Positions 53,473-64,000 of a stretch of 64,000 nt of DNA are shown in pieces (positions within the stretch are counted from its first letter, which is position 1; each line of letters opens with the position of its first letter). Both the position numbers and the translations under genes were made by a program. The notes under the pieces were generated by a model, which was not told where the DNA came from, did no database searches, and worked only from the letters and a program-made list of their open reading frames with translations. The stretch lies in the NCBI GenBank assembly GCA_026119855.1, contig JAOWBW010000036.1, forward strand, positions 372,001 through 436,000, read 5' to 3'. Source of the DNA: Campanula takesimana (lineage: Eukaryota; Streptophyta; Magnoliopsida; Asterales; Campanulaceae).

Positions 53473-56400
53473 TTAAGCTGCAGACTTATATCTACAGAGA
53501 ACCTTACACTTAATAACTCTGTCTTGCACATAAAACCCAGGCATCACCATAACCTTGACCTTATTTGGAGCTTGCAATCTTTGCCTATCAGTAACCACAT
53601 CCTCCATGTAATGAGAATCAAAGCTTCTATTGTCTTCAACTCTCAGAATTCCCAAAGACGGACTGAACGAAAACGCGAGCAAATGTAGGAGCCAAATGCA
53701 TTTAGCAGCTACAAAAAACGCTTGAAGAAGCTGCTCGGGCCAAGGCCTTGTCCCATTTAAGGTTGTAATAGTTCCACTCATTTTCTCATCACAAAACTTG
53801 CTGAATTCATCACTGTAATATTTTGTCCCTTTTCGTAACACTTCATTCCAGCTCAAATTCCTCAAAGCGCAAAATGACGAGAACTGCCCTTGTCGTTCTT
53901 CTTGAGGGTCTAAAAGCTTTGGACACCCGTTCTTTTGAAACACACAGTTCTCAAAGTCTTGATAGAGGGATTGGTTTATAATCGCTTCTAAATGGTACAA
54001 AACCGCCTTTGAATACTTTGAATTTAGGGATAATTTGTATGGTAGAAGAAGCGCGTTTAGATTATGCAAAAGGGTATTATCGGTATCTTCAATGTGTGCA
54101 GTAAGCATCTTGCAGAAATGCTTTACTGATAATCTTGCTTCTGATACAATCTGCACAAACCCCTCCACCATTACCTCTTCACTAACGGGCATTATTCCGT
54201 TTTCTCCATTTTCATTTACCAATTCGCCCCTTGTCGAAAAACCCTCAAAACTACTCTTTGAATAGTCCTTTGATTGAACTGCTTGTCTTAAAGCCTTCTT
54301 CAGCTCTTCACAGTAAGTCTCCAAGTACTCTAGCTTTTCTTTTAACTCCCCGACTGAAGATTTCATCTCGGATACTTCCATTAAAGCTGCATCTCTCCTC
54401 TCATGAGCCTCCGTGAGTTCTTTTTTTAACGCCTCTAACGAAATCATACCCAAATCTTTATATATCTGAGAAACATCCTCAGATTCTGTTCGGTAGGGTG
54501 AACTTATAATTTCGCTCTTGTTCTTCTTTTTTAACCGGGGAAATAGCCAAGAAAAACTCAACCCTCCTCGGGATTTGGGCTGTGAGTGGAGAGAAGAATG
54601 TGAATCTGTCATCGGGACAAGCAACTTAGAGGACTTCCGATTTTTGGAAACATCATTAATATGATCAGTACCAAAAGTGGCTCGTTTGCATTTGTTGCAA
54701 GAAGAATTAATGGATCTGAAATCACCAAGACTGTTTCTTCTTGATTTTGCGTAATCAGCACCAGGTGATGCTTGATGTTGATTGATGTTTTTTTGTTGAA
54801 GAAGCTGTGATCGATCTTTGACCATCGGGTGGACACGAATGTTGTACTAAGTTGATTATCTCAGAAGGTAAAAACTTTCTTGATGATGTATTTGATGCTA
54901 TGTAATCAGATTGGAGGGCTTTTTCGTCATTTTCGCCGCCATTTATGCCATAATCATCCCAAACTCCTGAAGGATTTTGGTTCTGTGATTGATATTGTTG
55001 ATACCCTGGTGGCGCATCGTCATAACTCTGTCAAAATTACCGAAAAATCTCAGTGCTCAAACTCGAGACATCTGACAAACAAAGCTAGAACATTACTAAA
55101 GGTTTTTAAGCTTACTTTTACTTCATTTTAAGCATGATGTATATAATAAAGGAAAATACATATAGAAATGAAAAAGAGTGAAGAATCTACTTTCTGGGCT
55201 TTAATCAAGTGAATATTTGAGAAGCAATGTTAGCATAAAGTTCACAACTTTATCCTTGCTTTACAAGCAATCTCTGTTTAAAGTATGAATCAACTGGGGA
55301 TGTTCTTTTTCTTTTCAAAATTCTAATGAAAAGTCAATTCAAAGTTCTTGGAAAGTTGAAATAAAACATGAAAAGTGCAAAGAACACATGATGGATAAGA
55401 AAATTGAATCTGAGAATCTTGTAATTCAATGGAAGCATATCAAACTTATTGGTTTTCTTTTCTTCAATTAATATAACCCCCCCCCCCCCACCCCACCCCA
55501 CCAAAAAATAAAAATAAAAATTAGTAAACAAATAATTAAAAAAAAATAGTAAACCAGTTGCTGAAACACAATCATACATTAGAATTGTTTTAAAATTGTT
55601 GAGAATCTTGGGACTGGTATGTTTATGCTTATTTATTCATTAGCATCTTCTATTCATTTGTCCAGCATAATATAAAAAACAAGTATACCTTCATCACACT
55701 GGAGGAACATATCTTGATAGTATGCTTTTTTTTAATCAAAACTAACCAGTTAACATCATGTAGGTATAATCTAACAACTCATAGTAAAACAAATTTAGGC
55801 TAACAGGATATAAATATTCATTCCATAATTAGTTACTTTTCCGCCCCAGAGTAAGTAAGAGTCCTACTTTTTATTTTTGTACGTCTTAGAGTAAGAGTCC
55901 CTCTCCTAAAATGACAAAGAATTACTTTACTTTTATACTAACAACATCAATCAACTTACTATTCTCTCCCACTCATTCTCTCTCCTACTTTACTTTTACA
56001 CTTACAACAGTTACTTTACTTCCACCATTTCTTAATCTCCGTGCAAATGGGAGGTAGGACTCTTGCTCCGGGACTGAGGAAGTAAATTGATAAATTTTCT
56101 GAATCATCCCTTAGCTGCCAACTAAAGCCGGCTATAATTTTCTGATTTTGAAATGAAATTACTACTACCAAGCTTACAAAAATGTCTATTTTAATTTTTT
56201 GATTTAGAACAAACGCAAGCATTCATGGGAGGGAGTATAACAGAAAGTAACCAAACTGGAATAGATAAAAATTGGGTTAACGTTTTTAATTAACATAAAG
56301 ATTTTGTTAGTGAATTAACATGAACATAATTCAAGTCTCAGTTCATTGGAAATGAAATAATGAACATAAACAAAGAACAATATAAATGATTATTCAAAAT

Positions 56401-56705
56401 GAAATTCTAGCTAAAGGAAAAGAACTACTTACAGGAGTAAAAACAGGGTAATCATGGGAAGAAATCTGAGAAGAATGATGGTGATGATTTGAAACAGGGG
56501 AGGCAGAGGGGAATCCAAGGTTGGCAGTTGGACTATTGTTACCCTGCACAAGAGCAGCATGAAGAGCTCTGAGTTCTACAGCTTTGGCAATGGCGGCTTG
56601 AATTTCTTGCTTACTGACTTCATTATTGTTGTTAATGGCGGTGGATTTGATGTGGGTTTGAAAGATTTCCGGTGGAGCTGCCGTGGTGGTGGTGGTGGCG
56701 GCCAT
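53473..56705 (-). CDS. IRK-interacting protein (IRKI/DUF641 family)
   Basis: Exon 1 (56705-56433) starts MAATTTTTAAPPEIFQTHIK and contains VSKQEIQAAIAKAVELRALH and DYPVFTP before GTAAGT. The acceptor TTTTGACAG opens exon 2 at 55027 with SYDDAPPGYQQYQ, ending at the TAA at 53473. Conserved DUF641 features: IYKDLGMISLEALKKELTEA, a coiled coil (GELKEKLEYLETYCEELKKA), VEGFVQIVSEARLSVKHFCK and the C-terminal WLLHLLAFSFSP and MVMPGFYVQDRVIKCKV. The family includes GIL1 and IRKI, which act in light/gravity growth and receptor-kinase signalling. An extra A in a run at about 54790 shifts the frame; the right-arm copy has the in-frame length there, so an assembly error is likely. Neighbours are all transposon debris; the promoter holds a foldback element. 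Confidence 0.85.
55845..56086. mobile_element. Decayed MITE in the IRKI intron
   Basis: CCGCCCCAGAGTAAGTAAGA and the inverted GACTCTTGCTCCGGGACTGA with CTCTCCCACTCATTCTCTC in the interior. The intron (55028-56432) also contains a C-run (55479-55489). Confidence 0.6.
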
Positions 56706-56930
56706 TGATGAACAGAGGGAAGAAACAGAGTAGAAAGTTTAAGGTAGGAATTTTTACATGTACTTGTGGGATTGTTTTAAGAGGGTAGGAGAACAAAGAT
56801 GATTGAATTTGTTGGTATCTAATGAATGGATTTGGTTTGCAGAGAAGGATATTATTGTGTGTTTGTGTGTGTGTTTTTGAGAGAGAGAGGGAGAGAGGAG
56901 AGAGGGAGACTAGGAGAGAGCACAAAATCT
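56706..56930 (-). promoter_or_regulatory. IRKI leader and proximal promoter
   Basis: The minus strand has CT-rich repeats (complement of the GA tract 56878-56920) and a GT microsatellite (56855-56872). Only about 225 bp separate the ATG from the foldback element. No clear TATA box. Confidence 0.45.
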
Positions 56931-57732
56931 TGTAAAAAACGTGTTTCACACTAACTGTGTGTAAAACGTGTTTTTCAAATAACGGTTTAAGAGGGATTAA
57001 AAGATGTGGTGACAATTTTGTAAATAAATGGAACTCATGAAAATCTCAGCAGACACATTTTAAAACAAGAGGAGGCATTTTTCAATACTTCACAGCAGGC
57101 ATATTTTAACTCTAGAGGAGACACTTTTTTAGAGCAGGCATGTTTTAACTCTAGATGAGGCACTTTTTTTGAACTTTTAACAGTGCCTTTTTTTGAGAAA
57201 AAAATAAGTGTCTGCTCTAGTTAAAAAATGTGCCTCCTCCAGTTTCAAAACATGCCTCCTAAGATTTTTTTGAACTTTTAACATTGTCTTTTTTAAAGAA
57301 AAAAATGCCTGCTCTAGTTTAAAAATGTGCCTCCTGCAGTATAAAAATATGTCTCCTCCAGTTTTAAAACATGCTTGCTCCAGTTTCAAACTCCAGTTTT
57401 AAAACATGTCTCATCCAGTTTTAAAATATGCCTCTTGAGATTTTTAGTAAAAAAAAAAACTCAACAGGCACTTATAAAAATGCATGCTTTAAAATTTAGA
57501 AGTGCCTCTTTAAAAAAAATGTCTGTTATGGTTTTACAAAGTGCTTGATGTGGAGTTTCAAAAATATGTCTCCTTCAGTTTCATAATATGCCTCCTGCAG
57601 TTTTAAAATATGGCTCCTGAGATTTCATAAGTTTCAAATATTTACACTTATGCCACCACGTCTCTTAAACCCTACTTGCCGTTATTAATAAAACACGTTT
57701 TACACTAAGCCTAATGTAAAACGCGTTTTACA
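56931..57732. mobile_element. Foldback/long-TIR element in the IRKI promoter
   Basis: The left arm from TGTAAAAAACGTGTTTCACA and the inverted right end TGTAAAACGCGTTTTACATT match over about 130 bp (AATAACGG, AGANGTGGTG, ATGAAA.CTCAG). Between them ~20-30-bp units such as GCCTCCTCCAGTTT and AAAACATGCCTCCTNAG repeat about fifteen times in both orientations. No TSD is certain, though AGGAGAGAG occurs on both sides. No ORF. Confidence 0.7.
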
Positions 57733-57910
57733 GGAGACTTACTCAGGAGAGAGAGGGGGGTATGAACTACTCTCTCTCTCTCTCTCTTTTTCGTTTTTTT
57801 TTTTTCCTTTATTCTCACAGCAAAAACTCTATACATACTTTCTCTTTCATATTTTACTTTCTAATCTCACAACATTTACTTTTTTGAGTTGGTTTTGGGG
57901 GAAACTAGTT
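57733..57910. other. End of the left contig
   Basis: CT-rich and AT-rich non-coding sequence up to the gap, with (CT)n at about 57769-57787. Confidence 0.5.
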
Positions 57911-58010
57911 NNNNNNNNNNNNNNNNNNNNNNNNNNNNNNNNNNNNNNNNNNNNNNNNNNNNNNNNNNNNNNNNNNNNNNNNNNNNNNNNNNNNNNNNNN
58001 NNNNNNNNNN
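57911..58010. other. Assembly gap (100 N)
   Basis: Exactly 100 N: a conventional scaffold-join gap of unknown true size. The right arm of the inverted duplication starts on the next base. Confidence 0.99.
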
Positions 58011-58187
58011 TTAAAGCCCAGAAAGTAGATTCTTCACTCTTTTTCATTTCTATATGTATTTTCCTTATTATATACATCATGCTTTAAATGAAGTAAAAGT
58101 AAGCCTTAAAAACCTTTAGTAATGTTCTAGCTTTGTTTGTCAGATGTCTCGAGTTTGAGCACTGAGATTTTTCGGTAATTTTGACAG

Positions 58188-59737
58188 AGTTATGAAGATG
58201 CGCCACCAGGGTATCAACAATATCAATCACAGAACCAAAATCTTCAGGAGTTTGGGATGATTATGGCATAAATGGCGGCGAAAATGACGAAAAAAGCCCT
58301 CCAATCTGATTACATAGCATCAAATACATCATCAAGAAAGTTTTTACCTTCTGAGATAATCAACTTAGTACAACATTCGTGTCCACCCGATGGTCAAAGA
58401 TCGATCACAGCTTCTTCAACAAAAAACATCAATCAACATCAAGCATCACCTGGTGCTGATTACGCAAAATCAAGAAGAAACAGTCTTGGTGATTCAGATC
58501 CATTAATTCTTCTTGCAACAAATGCAAACGAGCCACTTTTGGTACTGATCATATTAATGATTTTCCAAAAATCGGAAGTCCTCTAAGTTGCTGTGTCCCG
58601 ATGACAGATTCACATTATTCTCTCCACTCACAGCCCAAATCCCGAGGAGGGTTGAGTTTTTTCTTGCTATTTCCCCGGTTAAAAAAGAGAACAAGAGCGA
58701 AATTATAAGTTCACCCTACCGAACAGAATCTGAGGATGTTTCTCAGATATATAAAGATTTGGGTATGATTTCGTTAGAGGCGTTAAAAAAAGAACTCACG
58801 GAGGCTCATGAGAGGAGAGATGCAGCTTTAATGGAAGTATCCGAGATCAAATCTTCAGTCGGGGAGTTAAAAGAAAAGCTAGAGTACTTGGAGACTTACT
58901 GTGAAGAGCTGAAGAAGGCTTTAAGACAAGCAGTTCAATCAAAGGACTATTCAAAGAGTAGTTTTGAGGGTTTTCGACAAGGGGCGAATTGGTAAATGAA
59001 AAGGAGAAAACGGAATAATGCCCGTTAGTGAAGAGGTAATGGTGGAGGGGTTTGTGCAGATTGTATCAGAAGCAAGATTATCAGTAAAGCATTTCTGCAA
59101 GATGCTTACTGCACACATTGAAGATACCGATAATACCCTTTTGCATAATCTAAACGCGCTTCTTCTACCATACAAATTATCCCTAAATTCAAAGTATTCA
59201 AAGGCGGTTTTGTACCATTTAGAAGCGATTATAAACCAATCCCTCTATCAAGACTTTGAGAACTGTGTGTTTCAAAAGAACGGTTGTCCAAAGCTTTTAG
59301 ACCCTCAAGAAGAACGACAAGGGCAGTTCTCGTCATTTTGCGCTTTGAGGAATTTGAGCTGGAATGAAGTGTTACTAAAAGGGACAAAATATTACAGTGA
59401 TGAATTCAGCAAGTTTTGTGATGAGAAAATGAGTGGAATTATTACAACCTTAAATGGGACAAGGCCTTGGCCCGAGCAGCTTCTTCAAGCGTTTTTTTGT
59501 AGCTGCTAAATGCATTGGCTCCTACATTTGCTCGCGTTTTCGTTCAGTCCGTCTTTGGGAATTCTGAGAGTTGAAGACAATAGAAGCTTTGATTCTCATT
59601 ACATGGAGGATGTGGTTACTGATAGGCAAAGATTGGAAGCTCCAAATAAGGTCAAGGTTATGGTGATGCCTGGGTTTTATGTGCAAGACAGAGTTATTAA
59701 GTGTAAGGTTCTCTGTAGATATAAGTCTGCAGCTTAA
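58188..59737 (+). pseudogene. Second copy of IRKI exon 2, frameshifted, no exon 1
   Basis: After TTTTGACAG it starts SYEDAPPGYQQYQ and ends at the same TAA. Single-base differences from the left copy break it near 58495, 58585, 58675, 58978, 59005 and 59492. Amino-acid changes such as RQRLEAPNK for RQRLQAPNK show true sequence differences as well. Exon 1 would lie in or beyond the gap. It could be a second allele, a recent pseudogene or an artefact. Confidence 0.8.
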
Positions 59738-60198
59738 TTATATGATTTGTAGACTTTTCTTTCTTTGTGGCTTTTGAGTTTAGATTTATGTAATGCTCGC
59801 GTCTAATAATATATGTCCCATTCAACATTTCGATATTTAAGAAATGTGATTTACTTATTTTTTGTAGTTCTTATTTTTTTGTAGTTCTCAATATTATAGT
59901 AAAGTGTCAGTTTTCTGAAAAACATGTTTTACATTAACTTTAATGTAAAACTTGTTTGTTTTTCTTTTTTTTAATGAAAAAACAGTTTTTCTATTATACT
60001 AAGAGATGAAAAACAAGTTTTACACTAAAGCTAATGTAAAATAAAATTTTCACCGAATTTTCATTTTAATAAATGTGATTTACTTGTGTTTGGTATAATG
60101 TTTAGACTGAATCCTTGTTTGGAAATTGGTCGGTGTAAACAGACGAAAGCACCTCGAACAATATTCAAGTGGCATTTTTGTCATTTTACACCGACATA
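59738..60198. other. 3' flank of the IRKI copy with hairpins (right arm)
   Basis: Inverted counterpart of 53041-53472. It has an extra T-rich stretch in the hairpin loop (59958-59990) that is absent from the left arm. Confidence 0.6.
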
Positions 60199-60447
60199 CT
60201 CCATCTGTCTCAGAAAGATAGTCTCATTTTGACTTTTTATGGTCAATAGAAATAAAATTTGAAAACAATTGGTGACGATCTAATTATTCTATTGAAATTC
60301 TAAAATTTGTAATTGATAAATCATTAAGTGACTTATCAATAACAATTTTTATAGTTTCATTGTGATAATTAAATTGACACCAATGTTTGGTTAAAGCTTA
60401 TTTTGTTAACCATAAAAAATCAAAACGAGACTATTTTTTTTCAGCTG
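60199..60447. mobile_element. Stowaway-like MITE (right arm)
   Basis: CTCCATCTGTCTCAGAAAGA next to TA at the left; the right end is decayed as in the left-arm copy. Confidence 0.7.
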
Positions 60448-60711
60448 AGACAAGAATTAACTTTTAAACTTTGTAAAAGGTCACTTGAAGACCACAAGTT
60501 GACCTGTGACCTGAATGAGAAAATTGTAGGGTGGACCCGCTGACATGCGGGGCCATGGGTTGGGCTAGCACGTAAGAAGAATGGGCCTATTAAGTGTAGA
60601 AGGCTGAGGTGCAAAACTAATTTTCTTAGGACAATTACTACTTAGTCCTTCATCCTAACTAAAACTATCACCAAATATAGAGAATCTTAAAATTTTCCAC
60701 CTAATCCACTA

Positions 60712-60962
60712 CTCCTCCCGTCCCATCTTAAACTTCAAAAAAAAAAGTGGCACAAGAATTAAGATGAGAATCTTTATATTATAAAATATAGATAGTGGGT
60801 TAGAGTGTTGTGAGTATAGAAAGTGGATAGGAGAGAGAAAGTGGGGGTAGGAAATAGTTAGTGGATAGTTGTTGTGTGTATGACATGTAGGTCCCACTAA
60901 ATAAAAAAGTATAAATAACTATCCATTTTTGGATTTTAAAGTTTAAAATGGGACGGGGGGAG
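60712..60962. mobile_element. Stowaway MITE (right arm)
   Basis: CTCCTCCCGTCCCATCTTAA and TTAAAATGGGACGGGGGGAG, TA flanks. Inverted copy of 52274-52524. Confidence 0.85.
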
Positions 60963-61054
60963 TACTTATTAGTGGACACAGGTCTCCTTACAAAAATAAC
61001 ACAAATTACACTCTTCTTTACAGAACACGTGTCTGACTGTTAACCTCATGCAAG

Positions 61055-61640
61055 ATGAGTGAAGGACAGTCGGTGGGTCCTCATGTTTTGAAGATGAAGG
61101 CTCATTTTGAGCATCTAGAGAGGCTCGGCTATGCCATCTCTGTTGAGTTGGCAACTGATATGATTTTGAACTCATTACCTAAAAACTATAATCAGTTCGT
61201 TATGAACTATAATATGCATGGTATAACTAAGTCTCTGTCTGAGTTGCATGAGATGCTAAAGATAGCAGGAAAAAAAATCATTAATGAAGCCTCTCCTGTG
61301 CTCGTGGTTTCAAAAGAAGGAAAGGGCTCTAAGGCCAAAAGAAAGGGAAAGGCAAAAGTTGTCAAACCCAAAATAAGCAAGGCAAAGGTTGTCGATGCTG
61401 TGGTGGCTAAACCCAACTCTCAAAAAGATGTAATCTGTTTCCGCTGCAATGAAATTGGTCATTGGAAACGTAATTGCAAGGCTTACATGGAATAAAAGAA
61501 GAAGAAGAAGAAGAGCAATGAGATTGCTTCTACTTCAGGTATCTATGTTATAGATATACTCCTTTCTACTTCTAGCTGGGTATTAGATACCGGATGTGGA
61601 TCTCACATTTTGTCTAAATGTGCAGGCAATAAAGAATATG
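61055..61640 (+). pseudogene. Copia A gag-protease fragment (right arm)
   Basis: A 146-codon frame: SEGQSVGPHVLKMKAHFEHL, a Lys-rich tail (KAKRKGKAKVVKPKISKAKV) and the knuckle CFRCNEIGHWKRNC. After a stop, GIYVIDILLSTSSWVLDTGC and GSHILSK are the protease start. It lacks a gag N-terminus. Confidence 0.78.
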
Positions 61641-61651
61641 AGGCTACTCAA

Positions 61652-62289
61652 AGATGGCGAAGTAAGAAAATAGAGAAAAATAGGTGAAAATAGGTGAAAA
61701 ATCTGCTCCAAGCCTCGGCACACGCACCTAGACGCACATCTCACTCGCACACACCGCCAGATCATGCGCCTGAAGACCCGCCTATGCCGTCACGCACCAA
61801 GTCCATTCCAATCCTTCACGAGTCGCGCAATAGCGCACGACTCGTGCGCGCTTTTCGCCTTCTCTGAGTCGTGTTTGTGACTTATGCAAATCGTTGGACT
61901 CGTGCTGGGCCGCTTCCTTGTCTTCTGTGTTGGGCCGCTTCCTGGGCTTCTTGGATGGAGTTGGGCCGCCTGGTAGCTCTCCTTGCTGGACCCTCTATTC
62001 ATTTCTCTTGAGCCATTTTCTTTTCATTGCACAGCCCAATAATTGACCCACTACTTCTTTATTATTTAGACATTAATTTTTCTTTGTCATTTGGAACATA
62101 AATTCTAACCTCACTCAAAATTACATTCGGGTAAAAATAGAAAAACACTAAAATACCCCGAATTACAATTAAATCCAACATATATATATAATTACCCCAA
62201 ACTACATAAAAACTCATCTAAAATACATAAAAATTATATTTTAAGCTCATAGAAAACTAGGAAATAATAGTATAAAATCCGTCTCATCA
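61652..62289. mobile_element. LTR-like insertion (right arm)
   Basis: Inverse of 50952-51590, ending GTCTCATCA next to the Copia B knuckle. Confidence 0.45.
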
Positions 62290-63350
62290 GAGAGACTGGA
62301 CACTACAAGAGGGATTGTCCCAGGCTAGGGGATAAATTGGTGAATGTGGTAGCTGATGGTGAAGATGTACTGATTCTGAGTGTTAGTAGTGCGATAGAAT
62401 CATGGGTACTGGATTTAGAGGCATCATTCCATTCTTGTATACGCGCAAAGGAGATGGAGAATTAAGCTTCTGGTGCTTTTGGAATGGTCTATCTTGCAGA
62501 TGGCGAGCCTTTGTAAATCAATGGGAAGGGGGAGGTCAGAATAAGAGCATCAAACAGGTCAGTTCTACAGCTTCATGGGATCAGACACATTTCGGGTTTG
62601 AAAAAGAACTATTATCAGTTGGGCAGTTGGATGAAGAAGGTTACTTGGTAACTTTTGGCTGAAAGAACTGATTATTACCAAGGAAGCTTGTGAAGTCACG
62701 TGAGGTAATAAGGAGGGTACACTGTATTTGCTCAATAACACGAAGGATTGAATCGTGGTAGCGCCGGCTAAGGGTGATACGGATTTGTGGCACTGCGGAT
62801 GGGTCACATGAGTGAGAAGGGGATGTAGGTACTTTTCTCAAAAGAAAGACTATCGGGCTTGAAAACAGTTGACATAGGGATTTGCGAAGATTGTGTTTGA
62901 TAAACAGATGAGAAGTAATTTCTCGAGGACAGGTAGGGCTTTGAGGGAAGTAAAGTTAGAATTTGTTCACACGGGGGGGACAACTCTAGTAACTTCTCTT
63001 AGTGGTGCGTCATATTACATGACCTTCATTGATGTCTCTACAAGGAATGTTCGGGTTTATTTCTTGAAACAAAAGGATGAAGCATTCGAGGTGTTCAAGA
63101 AGTGGAAGGTCTTGGTTGAGACACAGACGGGACTCAAGGATAGAAAGGAGGAATCTAATGGGGTTAGTTCAGAACCAGATGTTGTGGAGTTGGATATTCC
63201 TGACTCGGGTATGAGTAGAACAGATCAGGTTGACCAGGATCAGGGGGTCATTAAAAGATGAAGCACATACTCCAGAACCAATTATTCCGTTGTGCAGATC
63301 CAGCAAAGTGTGTGGATCACCTGATATATATACTCCTTCAAATTACTATT
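62290..63350 (+). pseudogene. Copia B fragment (right arm)
   Basis: ETGHYKRDC type knuckle, SWVLDLEASFHS, FGFEKELLSVGQLDEEGYLV, then HTGGTTLVTSLSGASYYMTF and LDIPDSGMSRTDQVDQDQGV, with the same internal integrase deletion as the left arm, and CTATT at 63346-63350 as the SIRE-2 target duplication. Confidence 0.8.
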
Positions 63351-64000
63351 TGTTAGGATTCTTTATTAGTACACCCACCTTTATTTGATTGATCCATGCC
63401 ACGTGTCTTTTTATGGACTTTAGGACCGCATGTAATGAAGTTCTACTTCATTTTTTAGATAAGTCCATTTCTAGATTTTTTAGTTGTCTAGGCTGAGTAT
63501 AGTTCGGTTGTATCATTAGCGGTTTAGTGCTTCAAGCCGTCATCTTGAGACCGCCAGCATGGAGCTCTTCAGTTTTCATCAAACTACAGTTTGCATGTTT
63601 CTTCAAACCGCCCCTATGCTTGGAAAAACTGCAAAGCAGTTATTGAAGAATTAAAGAGATGTCATTTATTCTTTAGACAAACATTCCCTTTTTGACCGTA
63701 AAAGGATATTGTTATATAACTCTAAGTTAACTCGGAGTTTCTGCAAGGAATGTCGGTTTGTCTATCAGTTTGAATTGTTTACCGTTAGTCCTTTCTGCAA
63801 CAAAGGACAAATGTCAGGTAGTGGTGCAACAATACCTAGGACTACAAGACAAAACCAAGGACGAAAATGACAGCTCAACCAATGGGATTTCGACAGCACT
63901 GTACCCTTCAGATTTGATTCAAATCTTTACCCAACGGTCACAAGGGTGCTCTGCCTATAAATAGCCTCCATTATTCAACTATGAAGGTTGCTGAGCTTCA
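63351..64000 (+). repeat. SIRE-2 5' LTR, partial (right arm)
   Basis: TGTTAGGATTC start, 650 bp visible, including GCCTATAAATAGCC (TATA box, about 63953-63966). Same insertion site as in the left arm. Confidence 0.9.

Larger units (their letters stand above)
49240..55203. repeat. Left arm of a large inverted duplication
   Basis: From 55203 (complement TTAAAGCCCAGAAAGTAG) leftwards, every feature recurs in reverse order and opposite orientation from 58011. The left end is at or beyond 49240, since the right arm is cut by the window end. Confidence 0.93.
58011..64000. repeat. Right arm of the inverted duplication
   Basis: Reverse complement of 55203 to about 49240 with roughly 1% substitutions in stretches compared by hand plus short indels, many of them in homopolymers. 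Carries IRKI exon 2, the MITEs, Copia A and B pieces and part of the SIRE-2 LTR. Confidence 0.93.

Overview
The window is nuclear DNA of a flowering plant, very probably a eudicot. It is AT-rich, crowded with Stowaway-type MITEs carrying the CTCCCTCCGTCCC terminus, and holds introns, plant-only gene families (an NLP, a family-1 UDP-glycosyltransferase, an IRK-interacting/DUF641 protein) and plant LTR retrotransposon lineages (SIRE-type and Tork-like Copia, Tat-type Gypsy). The species cannot be named from the sequence. Only three host loci are recognisable beyond doubt. Roughly two thirds of the window is transposable-element DNA, and no RNA gene or CRISPR array was seen.

Layout. 1-2135: tandem array of ~103-bp monomers with a ~594-bp higher-order period. 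2.2-9.2 kb: MITE field with a stranded first exon of a plant-mobile-domain/MAIN-like gene, a Harbinger-like element and a MULE-like element with a Stowaway nested inside it. 9.35-12.6 kb (+): an NLP-like gene that keeps the GAF-like N-terminal region, lacks RWP-RK, carries a triplicated 35-residue repeat and has a PB1 stub as a possible last exon. 13.9-18.8 kb (-): a UGT gene split by a 3.4-kb non-autonomous Copia (5-bp target duplication), which itself carries a hAT MITE (8-bp duplication). 19-23 kb: MITEs, an 82-bp tandem repeat and LTR-like debris.

23.3-51 kb is a retrotransposon nest. One minus-strand Tork-like Copia ('Copia B') is broken into consecutive pieces by three later insertions: a truncated SIRE-type element (SIRE-1), a decayed Tat-type Gypsy that hosts a Pack-MULE-like element, and a complete 13.7-kb SIRE-type element (SIRE-2, 36186-49888). 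SIRE-2 has a perfect 5-bp target duplication and nearly identical LTRs. Between pol and the 3' LTR it carries a spliced ~1.1-1.2 k-residue extra ORF with its own TATA box and nuclear-type motifs.

From ~49.2 kb to the end the window is a large inverted duplication. The left arm (to ~55.2 kb) and right arm (58.0 kb onward) contain the same MITEs, Copia fragments, SIRE-2 LTR and IRKI-like gene in opposite orientation, around a 2.8-kb centre that holds the IRKI first exon, a foldback element in its promoter and a 100-N scaffold gap. The gap sits exactly where the right arm begins, so either a real palindrome or a head-to-head join of two haplotypes is possible. The two IRKI copies have different homopolymer frameshifts, which favours one locus represented twice.

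The genes do not form a pathway; they are isolated host genes in a transposon-dense region. The NLP would act in nitrate-type transcriptional control (if anything, as a partner without DNA binding), the UGT in small-molecule glucosylation, and the IRKI-like protein in receptor-kinase or growth-polarity signalling.
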